DNA of 64,000 nt from Glycine soja (Eukaryota > Streptophyta > Magnoliopsida > Fabales > Fabaceae), in NCBI RefSeq assembly GCF_004193775.1, contig NC_041016.1:42829522-42893521 (forward strand), in the 5' to 3' direction. The notes beneath the pieces were generated by a model. The model made no database searches and was not told the origin of the DNA. It worked only from the letters and a program-made list of their open reading frames with translations. The translations under genes and the position numbers were made by a program. Of this stretch, positions 22,765 to 33,578 are shown piece by piece; position 1 is the stretch's first letter; each line of letters starts with the position of its first letter.

Positions 22765-24160
22765 ATTTGTGAATTTTGAACATTTTAGTTTATTTCAATT
22801 ATTTTATTATTTATGTTCAGTCATTTAAATTTCATTTTTTATGTTCCAGTTATTTAAATTTTAGTACTTTGAGTGGTTTGCTTGTATAAAAAGCGTGTTT
22901 GAACAGTGAACTGGTTGAATTTGATATGCAGTGGATTGTTTTGTATGAAATGAGTGTTTGAGAATGATTTGAATGAGCAATTGTATGATTTGAGTGGATT
23001 TGAATGATTAGATAATTATTTTGATCAAGCTTGTAGCCATTAGAAGAGAATGAGCATGTGATTGGAAGTATGACTGAAAATGTTAGTCAGTTTGTCAGAT
23101 TGATTGTGAAGGAATGCGTTGAACGTATCCCGGTGAGAGTGTGATCCTTAAATTTTGAGAGAAACAGCTATCATTTAGCATTGATTTTTGCATGAATCTC
23201 TGAAGTATGGACTGAATGCATGAAATTGAGGATGATGAAGGCCATGTTTGATTGTGATAGCCACTTACTCAAAAAGTTGACCACGTGCTTGAATGAATTA
23301 TCCCTTGCACCCAGTTTGAGCTGAATGAATTATTGATTGATTGAACCCTGAGCCTATACAGTGTTATCTCCTGCTACCTTGACTTAGGTTGTAGGAGAGC
23401 ATCATCCGTAGGAAGCGTGGTTCAAAGCAAATTTGTCCCAAATTTGGGGGAGTAATTATCAAGGTAAATTTGTTCCAAATTTGGGGGAGGCACTGGGTAA
23501 GCATTGACATGATCAAAGTAAATAACATACACACACTATTGTTGTATATACACATAATGTTTCTATATATCTTGTGTTAAAAAAACTGTAAGTACAAATG
23601 AAATTAATAAGTGTGTATGCTGCAAAATAATGAAATGAAGCTGAGTGCCTAAATAAAAGGCAAGTATGAGGTGTGAATGAATGAAAAAGTGAAGCTTTAT
23701 CTATGGATGAATGCACTTCCAGAACCTAAGCTTTTGAATCCTAGAAAAACCATGATTTTGTTGGCAGCCTAACCCCATTACAAGCCTAGAAAGTCCTTCA
23801 GATTCATTTTGTGTGTTCATTGCTGTATGATATGAGATGAAATGCAAAGGTTGGGACTTGTATTAGTTTTTTATGATGGAATGAGCCTAAACACTTGAGC
23901 TTGAGTGAAACAATGACTATGAGGTTGTGGTTGATGATCCCTCCTTGATTTCTTCCATCCTTACTAGTTTATTTCAGTTGTGACTCTAATGTGTATGTTC
24001 CTATCTTTGAAAAGTTGTATGTTTGTGAAAATCAATTGATTGAAGCAATCCATGATATTCAATTCATACAGTTGAATTTATCTGTGAAGCAAACACCATT
24101 TTGAGTGATCACTGTAGTTTGTCACTTGAGGACAAGCAAAATTGTAAATTTGGGGGAGTT
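22765..24160 (+). other. Element E 3' non-coding region
   Basis: This is AT-rich sequence with no domain. It contains two AATTTGGGGGAG tracts (about 23437 and 23476) and a third at 24146-24157 just before the LTR start, which is the likely polypurine tract. The phrase CACTTGAGGACAAGCAAAA precedes the last tract, as in the Gypsy element near 61820. Confidence 0.6.
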
Positions 24161-25100
24161 TGTTAGTAGTCTTATACGACTAACTTTTGTATAGAAAACA
24201 TTTTTCAAAACTTGTATAGTTCCCCAATTTATGATTATTTTTGTAGGAGTTTGTAAATAAATCTTTTTTTCTTGTTAAAGCTGCCTCTAGAATATTTCCA
24301 TTAGATTTAATGATGAAATTTGTGCAATTTCAGGTGAAAAAGAAGCTAAGTAATGAAATGCTAAAAGTGACAGTTGAGCTTACCTCTTCAGTTGGGCTAA
24401 CCGTGCATCCATCACTAAGCACAGCTTCAGCGCGCTTAGCGCGACAGAAGAATCTGGCAGAGCATCAATATCAAGGCCATGCGCAAAGCGCAAGATTAGT
24501 GCGCTAAGTGCAGCAGTTGTCTTCAGCCAGGCTCAGCACACGACTGGCGCAAAGCTCAAATCCACTTACTCGCGCTAAGCGCAAGGGTGGCGCTAAGCAC
24601 AATGTCATCGATTCAGAGCCTATTTAAAGCCTGTCTTGTGTAGAATTAGGGTACACCCTGGACACAAAATTTTAAACACTTTTGCAGAGGATTCCAGAGC
24701 ACACCACAGTGCCTATTTTGGGAATAGAGCTCTAAAGGCAGTAAGAGGAGCAGCTTTTGTAGAGATACCTAGGTTTAGTAATCTCATTATTGTTAGGGTT
24801 TTTCTGTAATGGCTGGCTAAACACCCTTGTTGGGGATTTGTAAAGAACAGTTGATGTAATTACTTTAATATCTAATTGATTGTGTTTCTTGTGTTCAATG
24901 CTTCTTTTAGTGCTTAAATTCTGTATGCTCTTGGTCTGATCAACCACTTGTGTGCATAGTTAGGTGACTTTAGCATTGGAAAATGTACCGTTGCCTTAGA
25001 ACTTGAATGAAGTAGGATTGAAACTTAGTCTTAAATGAGGGATCTTCGGATTAAGTTTTGGTTTTAAATATGTTGTTACAATAATGTTGTTTGGTCTAAG

Positions 25101-25320
25101 TCTAGTCCAACAAGAGGGATTTGAGGACAAAGCTTAGGCTAAATTAGTCTAAACTTTCGTAAGCTATTTAAGCTGAGTCTAGTCCAACAAGAGGGATCTG
25201 ACAATAAAGCTTAGTTTAAGTTAGTCTAAACCTAGGAGGGCTATCTAAATTAAGCCTAGTCCAATAAGAGGGATCTGAGGACGAAGCTTGGATTGATTCA
25301 GTCTAACTAGGGATCGAGGT
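25101..25320 (+). repeat. Three 77-base tandem units
   Basis: The phrase TCTAGTCCAACAAGAGGGAT starts at 25101 and 25178, with a variant at 25255, giving a 77-base period. Each unit also contains AAAGCTTAG and TTAGTCTAAAC variants. Confidence 0.8.
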
Positions 25321-25449
25321 TTAGTAATTTAGGCTACAGCATAGAACACAAAAGCATGATTGATTAGAGAAACATCTTCATATACATCAGCTGGTTTGTT
25401 AGAAAGACCCAACATCTTTACCTACTGTTGTCAATCTTACTTACTTGCA

Positions 25450-26999
25450 TGTTGGATCAAGTAGCCTTGGAATAATTAAGAAGGGGGGTTGAATTAATTA
25501 TTAACGAACCTTTACTAATTAAAATTTATCCTTCTTAATATTACTAAAAGTAAAAACAATAATTAAAATGCACAGCAGAAAATATAGAGTGTAGGGAAGA
25601 AGAAAACAAACACGAGAGATTTATACTGGTTCGGCAACAACCCGTGCCTACATCCAGTTCCCAAGCGACTTGCGGTCCTTGAGATTTCTTTTCAACCTTG
25701 TAAAGTCCTTTACGAGCAAAGATCCACAAGGGATGTACCCTACCTTGTTCTCTTTGAACAACCTAGTGGATGTACCCTCCACTAAAACTGATCCACAAGA
25801 GATATACCCTCTCTTGTTCTCAGTCACAACAACCCAAGTAGATGTACCCTCTACTTGTACCACAAAGGATGTACCCTCCAATGTGTTAAGACAAAGTTCT
25901 CAGGCGGTTAGTCCTTCGAAACTTTGTGAAGGGGGAAACAAAAGAATTCTTAGGAGGTTAGTACTTTGAATTCTTTTGTTTATGGGAAAGGGAAGAATCA
26001 AAAGAATTCTCAGACTGTGTCGTTTTGAATTCTTTGACAAGGGAGAAGGGAGACACAAAAGAATTCAGGCGGTTAGTCCTTCGTTCTTTTGGAAAAGGGA
26101 GAAGAGAGACACAAAAAGAATTCAGGCGGTTAGTCCTTGGCGAAATCTTTTTGGCAAGGGAGAAGAGAATGAAAAGATGAATAGCACAAGTTTTTGAACA
26201 AAGAACTTTTCTTGGAAGAGAAAGTTTTGAACAAAAACTTTTAGAAAGATGAAGAGAAGATGAAACCAGTTCTGAAAGAAATGAAAAAAGATGTTGAAAG
26301 ATAGATTGAAAGATAGAATGATTGAAAGAGATGATGGATCATGAATGAGATGATTAAAATGTTTCATGCCAAGGTCACATATTTATAGTTTCTTTATGAC
26401 TCAAGTCAAAACTTGTAACTCTTGGAAATTCCTTTAAAACTAATTACTTAAAAAGTTATGACTTTTGAAAGAATCTTTAGAAACGAGTCACTTGAAGAAA
26501 TGTGACTTTTGGAAATGAACTTTTCGAAAACAGTCACTGGTAATCGATTACCATAAAGGTGTAATCGATTACAGATCAACAAATGTGACTATTCATTTTG
26601 AATTTTGAAAATCTTAACGTTTTAAAACACTGGCAATCGATTACTACAATCTGGTAATCGATTACCAGAGAGTAAAACTCTTTGGTAATGATTTTGTAAA
26701 AAACTTCTTGTGCTACTCAATGTTTTGAAAAACTTTTTAATACTTATGTTGATTAAGTCTTCTCTTGATTCTTGAATCTTTGAGTCTTGAATCTTGATCT
26801 TGATTATTCTTGAATCTTGAATCTTCTTGATGAAACTTTCTCTTGATTCTTGAATTGGTCTTGACTCAATCTTGAAATCATTCTCTTGGACTTTTTGTCA
26901 TCATCTTTGTTATCATCAAAACACCTTGAATCAATCTTGATTCATCATCATGAATCAATCTTGTTTCATCATCATGAAGCAATGAAGCTTGCTTCTACA
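25450..26999 (-). mobile_element. Solo Copia LTR with TTGCA target-site duplication
   Basis: On the minus strand it starts TGTAGAAGCAAGC and ends TTGATCCAACA; it is the same family as 15797-17439, including GAGGGTACATC units, ATCGAT palindromes and a TATAAATA box (about 26376-26383). TTGCA flanks it on both sides (25445-25449 and 27000-27004). This shows a complete insertion later reduced to one LTR by LTR-LTR recombination. Frames inside are shadows. Confidence 0.9.
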
Positions 27000-27404
27000 T
27001 TGCATTTTTACTGTTTTTAGCCTAGACTCAGTTTAACTCTGTTTTAAATCATCAATTATCAATATTTCTTTCAACAATGCCTTATTTCTGAATTTAACCT
27101 TGTCTAATACTAGTTTCCTGAGTTTGATACTTGGATTCATCCGTTTTAATTTTAAATACTTGAGAATCCGCTTTTTGGCAAACCAGATTTTCCTTGAACA
27201 TATTTGTATAAAGAAAAAGTGGACCAAAAAGTAACTGCAGGGGAAATCCATCAACTACAAACCAATCCTAATATCTTATCAACATAAAATGCATTCATAA
27301 AACTATGAAAACATTTAATTACTAAGATCAGATAAGGATGTGATACACTTCCACACTTTTTTAATTATATTGCTTATTATATAAATCATTTTTCTGATTT
27401 TTTT

Positions 27405-28008
27405 TTCTTCTCGTCTCAAGGAGGTGAGCTTAGCTATTAGAGAGGTGTGTGTAGCTAAGCTCTAGCTTCTTTAGGAATCTTTTCTAGGAAGCTTCTCAAG
27501 GAGGTGAGCTTAGTTATTAGAGGGGTGTGTGTAGCTAAGCTCTAGCTTCTCAAGGAAGTTTTCTCAAAGAAGCTTCTCAAGGAAGTTTTCTCAAAGAAGC
27601 TTCTCAAGGAGGTTTTCTCAAGAAAGCTTCTCAAGGAAGCTACCTAGTCTATAAATAGAAACATGTGTAACACTTGTTGTAACTTTGATGAATGAGAGTC
27701 TTGTGAGACACAACCCAAAGTTGAACTTCTCTCCCTTTTTCTTCCTTCAATTTCGTGCTCCCCCCTCTCTCTTGCTCTCCCTCTTTCTTTTCCTCCATTG
27801 AAGCATCCTCTCCAAGCTTCTTATCCAAGGCTCATCTTGGTGGTGAAGCTCATTCTTCCATGGCTTATTCCTTAGTGGATGGTGCCTCCTCTCACCTCTT
27901 CTCCTTTGTCTTCTGCTACATCTCCATGGTGGAAAATCACCATTAAAGGACCTCATTGAAGCTCAAAGATCCAGCCTCCATAGAAGCCCCACAAGCAAGT
28001 TTCCATCA
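27405..28008 (+). mobile_element. Element D 5' LTR, 5'-truncated
   Basis: This is the 3' part of LTR family D: GTGAGCTTAG and GTGTGTGTAGCTAAGC blocks, three to four units of about 27 bases (AAGCTTCTCAAGGAAGTTTTCTC) at 27545-27640, TATAAATA at 27650, and an end GTTTCCATCA. A primer-binding-like site follows. By comparison with the inverted copy at 31559-32590, about 430 bases at its 5' side are missing. Confidence 0.82.
27650..27657 (+). promoter_or_regulatory. LTR-D TATA box
   Basis: TATAAATA is conserved in the LTR-D copies at 17551, here, and (reverse) near 31917. It is the likely transcription-start region of the element. Confidence 0.5.
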
Positions 28009-28009
28009 A

Positions 28010-28026
28010 GTGGTAATCAGAGCAAG
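28010..28026 (+). other. Primer-binding site of element D
   Basis: GTGGTAATCAGAGCAAG directly follows the LTR end. It fits TGGTATCAGAGC (initiator tRNA-Met) with one inserted A. Confidence 0.6.
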
Positions 28027-29879
28027 AGAGCTTCAAGTAGGTGCTCCTTAAACCTCCATTAATTTTTTGCTTTACCTTCTCTTCCATTGTTTTTTCTTCA
28101 TTTTTTCTTCATGTATCTCCTCAAATGTCTTGTGCTAAATTTTATTAACATGATTCTTTAGAGTTTTCACTGATTAAACTTGCTATAGAAGCTAAATTTT
28201 ATTTTCTATGGTTCAAATTTTTTGTTCTTGTTCTTGAACCATGAATTGTGTTGAGTTTAGGTTCCTTTGAGTTTTGTCTTGTTATTTTAACTGGCTGAAA
28301 CCTAAACCATAAAATTCTTACAAAAATATTAAAGTAGAAGAAAACCTCAAAAATCTAGAGTGACTTGTTCACCTATTGTAGTTTTGTCATAGAAGTCATG
28401 TCTAGTCATGAAACTTGTCACATAAGATTTCTTATGTTGTGCTGAATTTTATTTTCTTGTTTCTTTGTCTAACTCATTGGCTCATGAGTGTATGAAATTC
28501 TTTTAGCCTATTATTTGATTTGAGTCAAATCTTTCATGTTAATTAGTCCTTAACATGTTCATGCAAAATTCTTAGAGAGTCTTTGATTGTGAAGCTTTTC
28601 TTGAACTTTTAGATTTCCTTATGATTGTGTCTATTGTGAATTTGAGTTTTGGTGATTGAATTGCTGGCTGAAATGTTGATCCTAAGTGAATATTGAACTC
28701 CTAAAACTGTGGTAAACAATCCTAGTGAGTTCAACATACATAGGAAGGTTGAAAGTAAGCCCAAGGCAATCAATATACCATGCTTAAAAAACAAAATCGC
28801 TTGTGCTGGCAGCTTGGACATACAAATTTGTAAAAATTACTGAGAATTGGTTACTTAGAATTTTGAGCTGAACTTTTTACTGAATTTTCTAGACATCTGG
28901 AAAAAAGTTACCAAAAAAGAAACAAGTGATTTGGATAAAAGGAAAAAATACGAAAAATCACATAAGTTGGCAAGAAAATCAGTATCCAGGAAAAAAAAAA
29001 AAAAAAAGGGAAGTGTGCTTGTTGTTTTGGCTCAAAATTTATTCTACAATTGGTGCCTATGTTATACCAATCTTAGTTCCAAAATTTCAATTGAAAATTA
29101 GTGTGAAGACAAGTGCCAAAGCTAGAGGTTTTTTTAGTCTTTTTTTTTTAGTTTTTTTTTACTCTACTCTAGAGCCATTCTAAGTTTCTCTGAGTCCTAG
29201 CTTGCTTCTATGTCCTTTTCATTGCTTTAATTGTTGAATAATCCTTGAAAAATTGTCTTGTTAAAAATCCATTGGTTTAGCTTTCATTTCATTTTTTTTT
29301 TGTCTTTGGTTATTGCTTGTCTCTTTGTTTCCTTGTTTGTGGGTTGCCATATAGGGAATTGGAAGGAGGATTGGTGCCATCCCTTGAAGAATTTGAGTCA
29401 AGAAAAAAGGGCCAACCACCTTAAGAGCTATTGGACTAAGAAGAATTCAAAATTGAGTGAATCACCAAAGAGAGAACAACCACCAAAATTGAGGACCGTT
29501 TTGTAATTTTGTAATTTGCAATTTACTTACCTTCATTGCTTTCAAGTTTTGTAACAAAAAGGCCTTTCATTGGAAGTGTGTTGGGAGCCTCCAATAGGTT
29601 ACCAAACTTCCATTTGTGTGTAATAATTTTAGGCAATTTTTCCTTAGGATAGTGAGTGTTTTGCTGGGAACCTTGAATGTGGTCATCCAAACACTCTTAG
29701 GATTTTCCTAGTTTACATTTCTTGCCAAACCGCCTAGATAGCTTTCCTTTTACCAATTAGTTGTTTACCTTATCTTTCAGACCTCTTTTAGTGTTTATTT
29801 TGGCTAGTTTCAACCATAGTTTCTTTTACCTTTTGTTTTCAAACCTCCAACAAGAAAGAACCACAACTTAGGAACCAAC
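28027..29879 (+). other. Element D untranslated leader
   Basis: These 1.85 kb between the primer site and the gag start are AT-rich, with A- and T-runs (28990-29007, 29130-29160). No domain is recognisable in the small frames. Confidence 0.55.
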
Positions 29880-31578
29880 ATGAGTCATCATTCATCTAGT
29901 GTTAATGGCGAGGGTACTAGTCATAAAGACCCTTTATCTAGAATCTTAGATGAGTTGAGTTCCCTCAAGTTATGGAAAAAAAAAACACAAGAGAAAAGAA
30001 AAAGGAAAAAAAAGAGTGGAAGAAATAAGTCAAGATGAAAGAAAGAAAATAAGAGAGGAAGAAAGAAGAAAAATAATGAAAGAAATGAAAAGAGAAAAAC
30101 ATGCCTCTTATAGTAGTCATAACTCTTGCACGAGCCTAAGTGAAGAACTTCGTGACTATTACGAAGGAAGGCATAGGTCACATCTTAGACCTCACTCCCA
30201 TAGAAGAGAAAAGGAAAGAAAGCCTCAAGAGGCTAACATTAACCTCTCATACTTCCATGGGAAGGACAATGTAGAGGCTAACTTAGATTGGGAAATAAGG
30301 GTAGAGCAACAACTTAAAAAGAAGTCTACTTCAAAATTTTATGGCTCTCACTCTTATCCAAAGAAAGACCAAGGTCAATGCACCTTATGGGTGACACCTT
30401 CTAAGCCCAAAGATGATAAGGGGAAGGCAATAGAAAAGCAAGCCCCTAAGGCTAGTATGCAAGAGAAAACTAGCTCTATAAAGTGTTTTAAATGTCTTGG
30501 AAGAGGACACATTACTTCTCAATGCCCCACCACAAAAACCATGATTATGAGGGGCCAAGACATTTATAGTAGCCAAGATGAGGCTACTACTTCACCTTCC
30601 TCTAGTGAAAGTGAAGAAGCAAAAGGGGAAGAATCTAGTGAAGAAATCTACCCCCAAGAAGATGGACAACCATTAGTGGTTAAAGAGAAGTGTAAGGAGG
30701 TAAGTGTCTCCTCCAAGAGGTTAGCCAATAAGGAAACTCATTTTACAATAAAGACAAACATTAAAGAAACTTTCACTCTTAGACAACCTCCACATTTTCT
30801 CTTTTGTAAAAAGACACTTGCTAGCATCGCCACACCTCTTGGGCTTGAGTTTATTCCTCAAGTAAAGAAGTTGTTGGATGAGGGTTTGGTTCGCAAGAGC
30901 TTAAATCTTTGTGCTTTGTTGGTGCCCAAAATAGGTATTATTAGGCACCAAGTCCCTAAAATAGGTGGTATGATGAATGTTTTGAGTGGTGCAACCCTCT
31001 TTTGTAAAATCACTCGTACACCTAACATCTTCATGGTGTGTGTACATAGGGACCCATTAGATAGGTTTGTTCTTATTTTTAGTTTCAATACAAACTTAGG
31101 TACTCATATGGGACACCTTAGGTTTGTCATACTTTTTGGTAGGAATAATCAATATGAAAATACAGAAAAATGTATGTTTTATTGCGTTACTTTTCTTAAT
31201 TTTTCAAATAGTGATCAAGGGGTTCTCATGAACCCTAAAAGACTAAAGGTCATTCCTGAGTGGCCCACTCCACCAAGTATAAGAAAAATTTGGGGCTTCC
31301 ATGACTTAACAAACTTTTACAAAAGGTTTGTCCCATATTTTTCTATATTTGTAGCACCACTTATTAAGTTGGTGAGAAACCATGTTCCTTCATGGGAAGA
31401 TGCCCAGGAAATGGGTTTTCAGACCTTACCTTACTTCAACATACCAAACACCACAAATACATATGTTTTTGTTCTTTTTACAAGTGTTGAGGGAAGGAGC
31501 CCAGAGTATGAAGAACCTCGGGATTTGAGGTCAAATCCTTTCCAAGGTGGAGGGAACTTGATGGAAGCTTTCTTGTGA
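29880..31578 (+). pseudogene. Element D gag-pol deletion derivative (Ty3/Gypsy), 520-codon open frame
   Basis: An ATG at 29880 opens gag (MSHHSSSVNGEGTSHKDP) but an indel in the A-run near 29972-30011 shifts the frame. From 30016 a 520-codon frame is open. It has a basic coiled-coil-like N-terminus, a FHGKDNVEANLDWEIRVEQ gag motif and a CFKCLGRGHITSQC zinc knuckle (about residue 157). It then runs into RT pieces: FIPQVKKLLDEGLVRKSLN, LLVPK, a degraded palm start, VIPEWPTPPSIRKIWGFHDL and NFYKRFVPYFSIFVAPL. The protease, the catalytic YxDD region, RNase H and integrase are missing. It ends EEPRDLRSNPFQGGGN, the usual polyprotein tail. The long open frame despite these deletions is unusual. Confidence 0.82.
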
Positions 31579-32590
31579 GGGCTTCTATGGAGGCTGGATC
31601 TTTGAGCTTCAATGAGGTCCTTTAATGGTGATTTTCCACCATGGAGATGCAGCGGAAGACAAAGGAGAAGAGGTGAGAGGAGGCGTCATCCACTAGGGAA
31701 TAAGCCATGGAAGAAGGAGCTTCACCACCAAGATGAGCCTTGGATAAGAAGCTTGTAAGGATGCTTCAATGGAGGAAAAGAAAGAGGGAGAGAAAGAGAG
31801 AGGGGGGAGCACGAAATTCAAGGAATAAAATAGGGAGAGAAGTGGAACTTTGAAGTATATCTCACAAGACTCTCATTCATCCAAAGTTACAACAAGTGTT
31901 ACACATGTTTCTATTTATAGACTAGGTAGCTTCCTTGAGAAGCTTTCTTGAGAAAACTTCCTTGAGAAGCTTCTTTGAGAAAACTTCCTTGAGAAGCTAG
32001 AGCTTAGCTACACGCACCCCTCTAATAACTAAGCTCACCTCCTTGAGAAGCTTCTTTGAAAAGATTCCTAAAGAAGCTAGAGCTTAGCTACACACACCTC
32101 TCTAATAGATAAGCTCACCTCCTTGAGATGAGAAGCTAGAACTTAGCTACACACCCCCTATAATAGCTAAGCTCACCCCCATGACAAAATACATGAAAAT
32201 ACAAAAAAAGTCCCTACTACAAAGACTACTCAAAATGCCTCGAAATACAAGACTAAAACCCTATACTACTAGAATGACCAAAATACAAGGCCTAAACGAA
32301 GGAAAAAACCTATTCTAATATTTATAAAGATAAGCGGGCTCATACTTAGCCCATGGGCTCAAAATCTACCCTAAGGCTCATGAGAACCCTAGGGCCTTCC
32401 CTTGGATCTCTGGTCCAATCTACTTGGAGTCTTCTATCCAATGCCCTTGCAGGGTAGGATTGCATCACTTAGCCCATGGGCTCGAAATCTACCCTAAGGC
32501 TCATGAGAACCCTAGGGCCTTCCCTTGGATCTCTGGCCCAATCTACTTGGAGTCTTCTATCCAATGCCCTTGCGGGGTAGGATTGCATCA
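31559..32590 (-). mobile_element. LTR family D, full-length and inverted relative to element D
   Basis: The reverse complement starts TGATGCAATCCTACCCCGC at 32590 and ends TTCCATCA at 31559. It shares with 27405-28008 the GAAGCC...AGGCTGG tail, the pyrimidine-rich block, TATAAATA and the AAGCTTCTCAAGG repeats, in the opposite direction. It begins exactly where the 3' LTR of element D should begin, after DLRSNPFQGGGN and a GGTGGAGGGAAC purine tract, but it points the wrong way. I see no 5-base duplication around it. Confidence 0.85.
32345..32590 (-). repeat. 123-base tandem duplication in LTR-D U3
   Basis: CTTAGCCCATGGGCTC through GGTAGGATTGCATCA occurs twice in a row (32345-32467 and 32468-32590) with about three differences. 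It is the 5' edge of the inverted LTR. Confidence 0.92.
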
Positions 32591-33578
32591 TACTCCACAA
32601 CCATTTTTGGAAAACTTGTCCAAGGAAAATGCTTATGTTTTCATTTCCAATCACAAAAATAAAAATAATCTTTTGGGTTTCAATTGAAATAATCTTTTGG
32701 GTGCAGTTATGAACTTAATGTCAAATTGAACTACTTTTGTCTCATCATATTAATAGTGGGTTCTGGTACTTAATTTTTGTTACAAATGTCATTAGTTAAC
32801 TCCTTTTCTTTAGAGAAAATCACAGGTTCTCCACGCAGTTCAAAAAGTTACACGAAGTGAATCATGCTCCAAAGATATTTATTTTTAATAACTTGTTGGC
32901 ATACATAAACTTTAATTTACCCTTGTCATGGAATCACTTTATTGTTGTGTAGGGGCTTAGGGGTTGTTAAATTCTTGATGCATATTATCATTTATTTTTA
33001 TTTTTAATCACAATAATAAGGATCTTTGACTCTCTATGGGACCTAAGATACCTAAAGACACTTAAAGTTCATCAGAGAGGATATTATGCAGGAATCAAGC
33101 TCAATTCACAATATCACCATACACATTAGTCTTACCTAACTAACCATTGCCAAGGTATCCCATTATGTATTTCTCAAATAAATTTTGCTTTGAATTCAAT
33201 AGCAGCAAGAGTATCCTCCACATACAAATATGCTCAACTAGTTATCAAATTTGAAGTGCCTCTTTTTTTCCCCATACTATTTGAAGTGCCTCTTTGCCTC
33301 TAAGTTGAAACATTTCATTAATTATACACGGGGCTTGAAATCCATTATTCTTAGAAAACATATAAAAACCAAACAAAACCAACGTTGGGGACTTGGTTGT
33401 CTGTCACTCCCTTCAGGAAGTTCTTATTTGTTGAAGAAACAAATGTATGTACCTTCCTTCAAGTTCATAATAACTAACCAACAAGTGTTAATGCATGGAA
33501 CTAGTGTTGAGAGGACTATTGCATTTGGAAAACCATGTTCTGTGTCTAAGGTCCCAAGTTAGAACGCTCATGAAGATT
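32591..33578. other. AT-rich DNA without a recognised gene
   Basis: Only short frames on both strands. The last few hundred bases would be downstream of the MYB pseudogene on the minus strand. A short direct repeat, TTTGAAGTGCCTCTTT, occurs near 33252 and 33281. Confidence 0.5.

Larger units (their letters stand above)
24161..27283 (+). mobile_element. Element E 3' LTR, split by a solo LTR
   Basis: It begins TGTTAGTAGTCTTATACGAC right after a polypurine tract. It contains CGCTAAGCGC-type motifs (24410-24600), a TATTTAAAG box near 24620 followed by AATTAGGGTACACC, and a 77-base tandem repeat. A solo Copia LTR occupies 25450-26999. The right end is uncertain: CTTATCAACA at 27283 is my best candidate for the CA terminus. 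No second copy lies in the window to confirm the limits. Confidence 0.5.
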
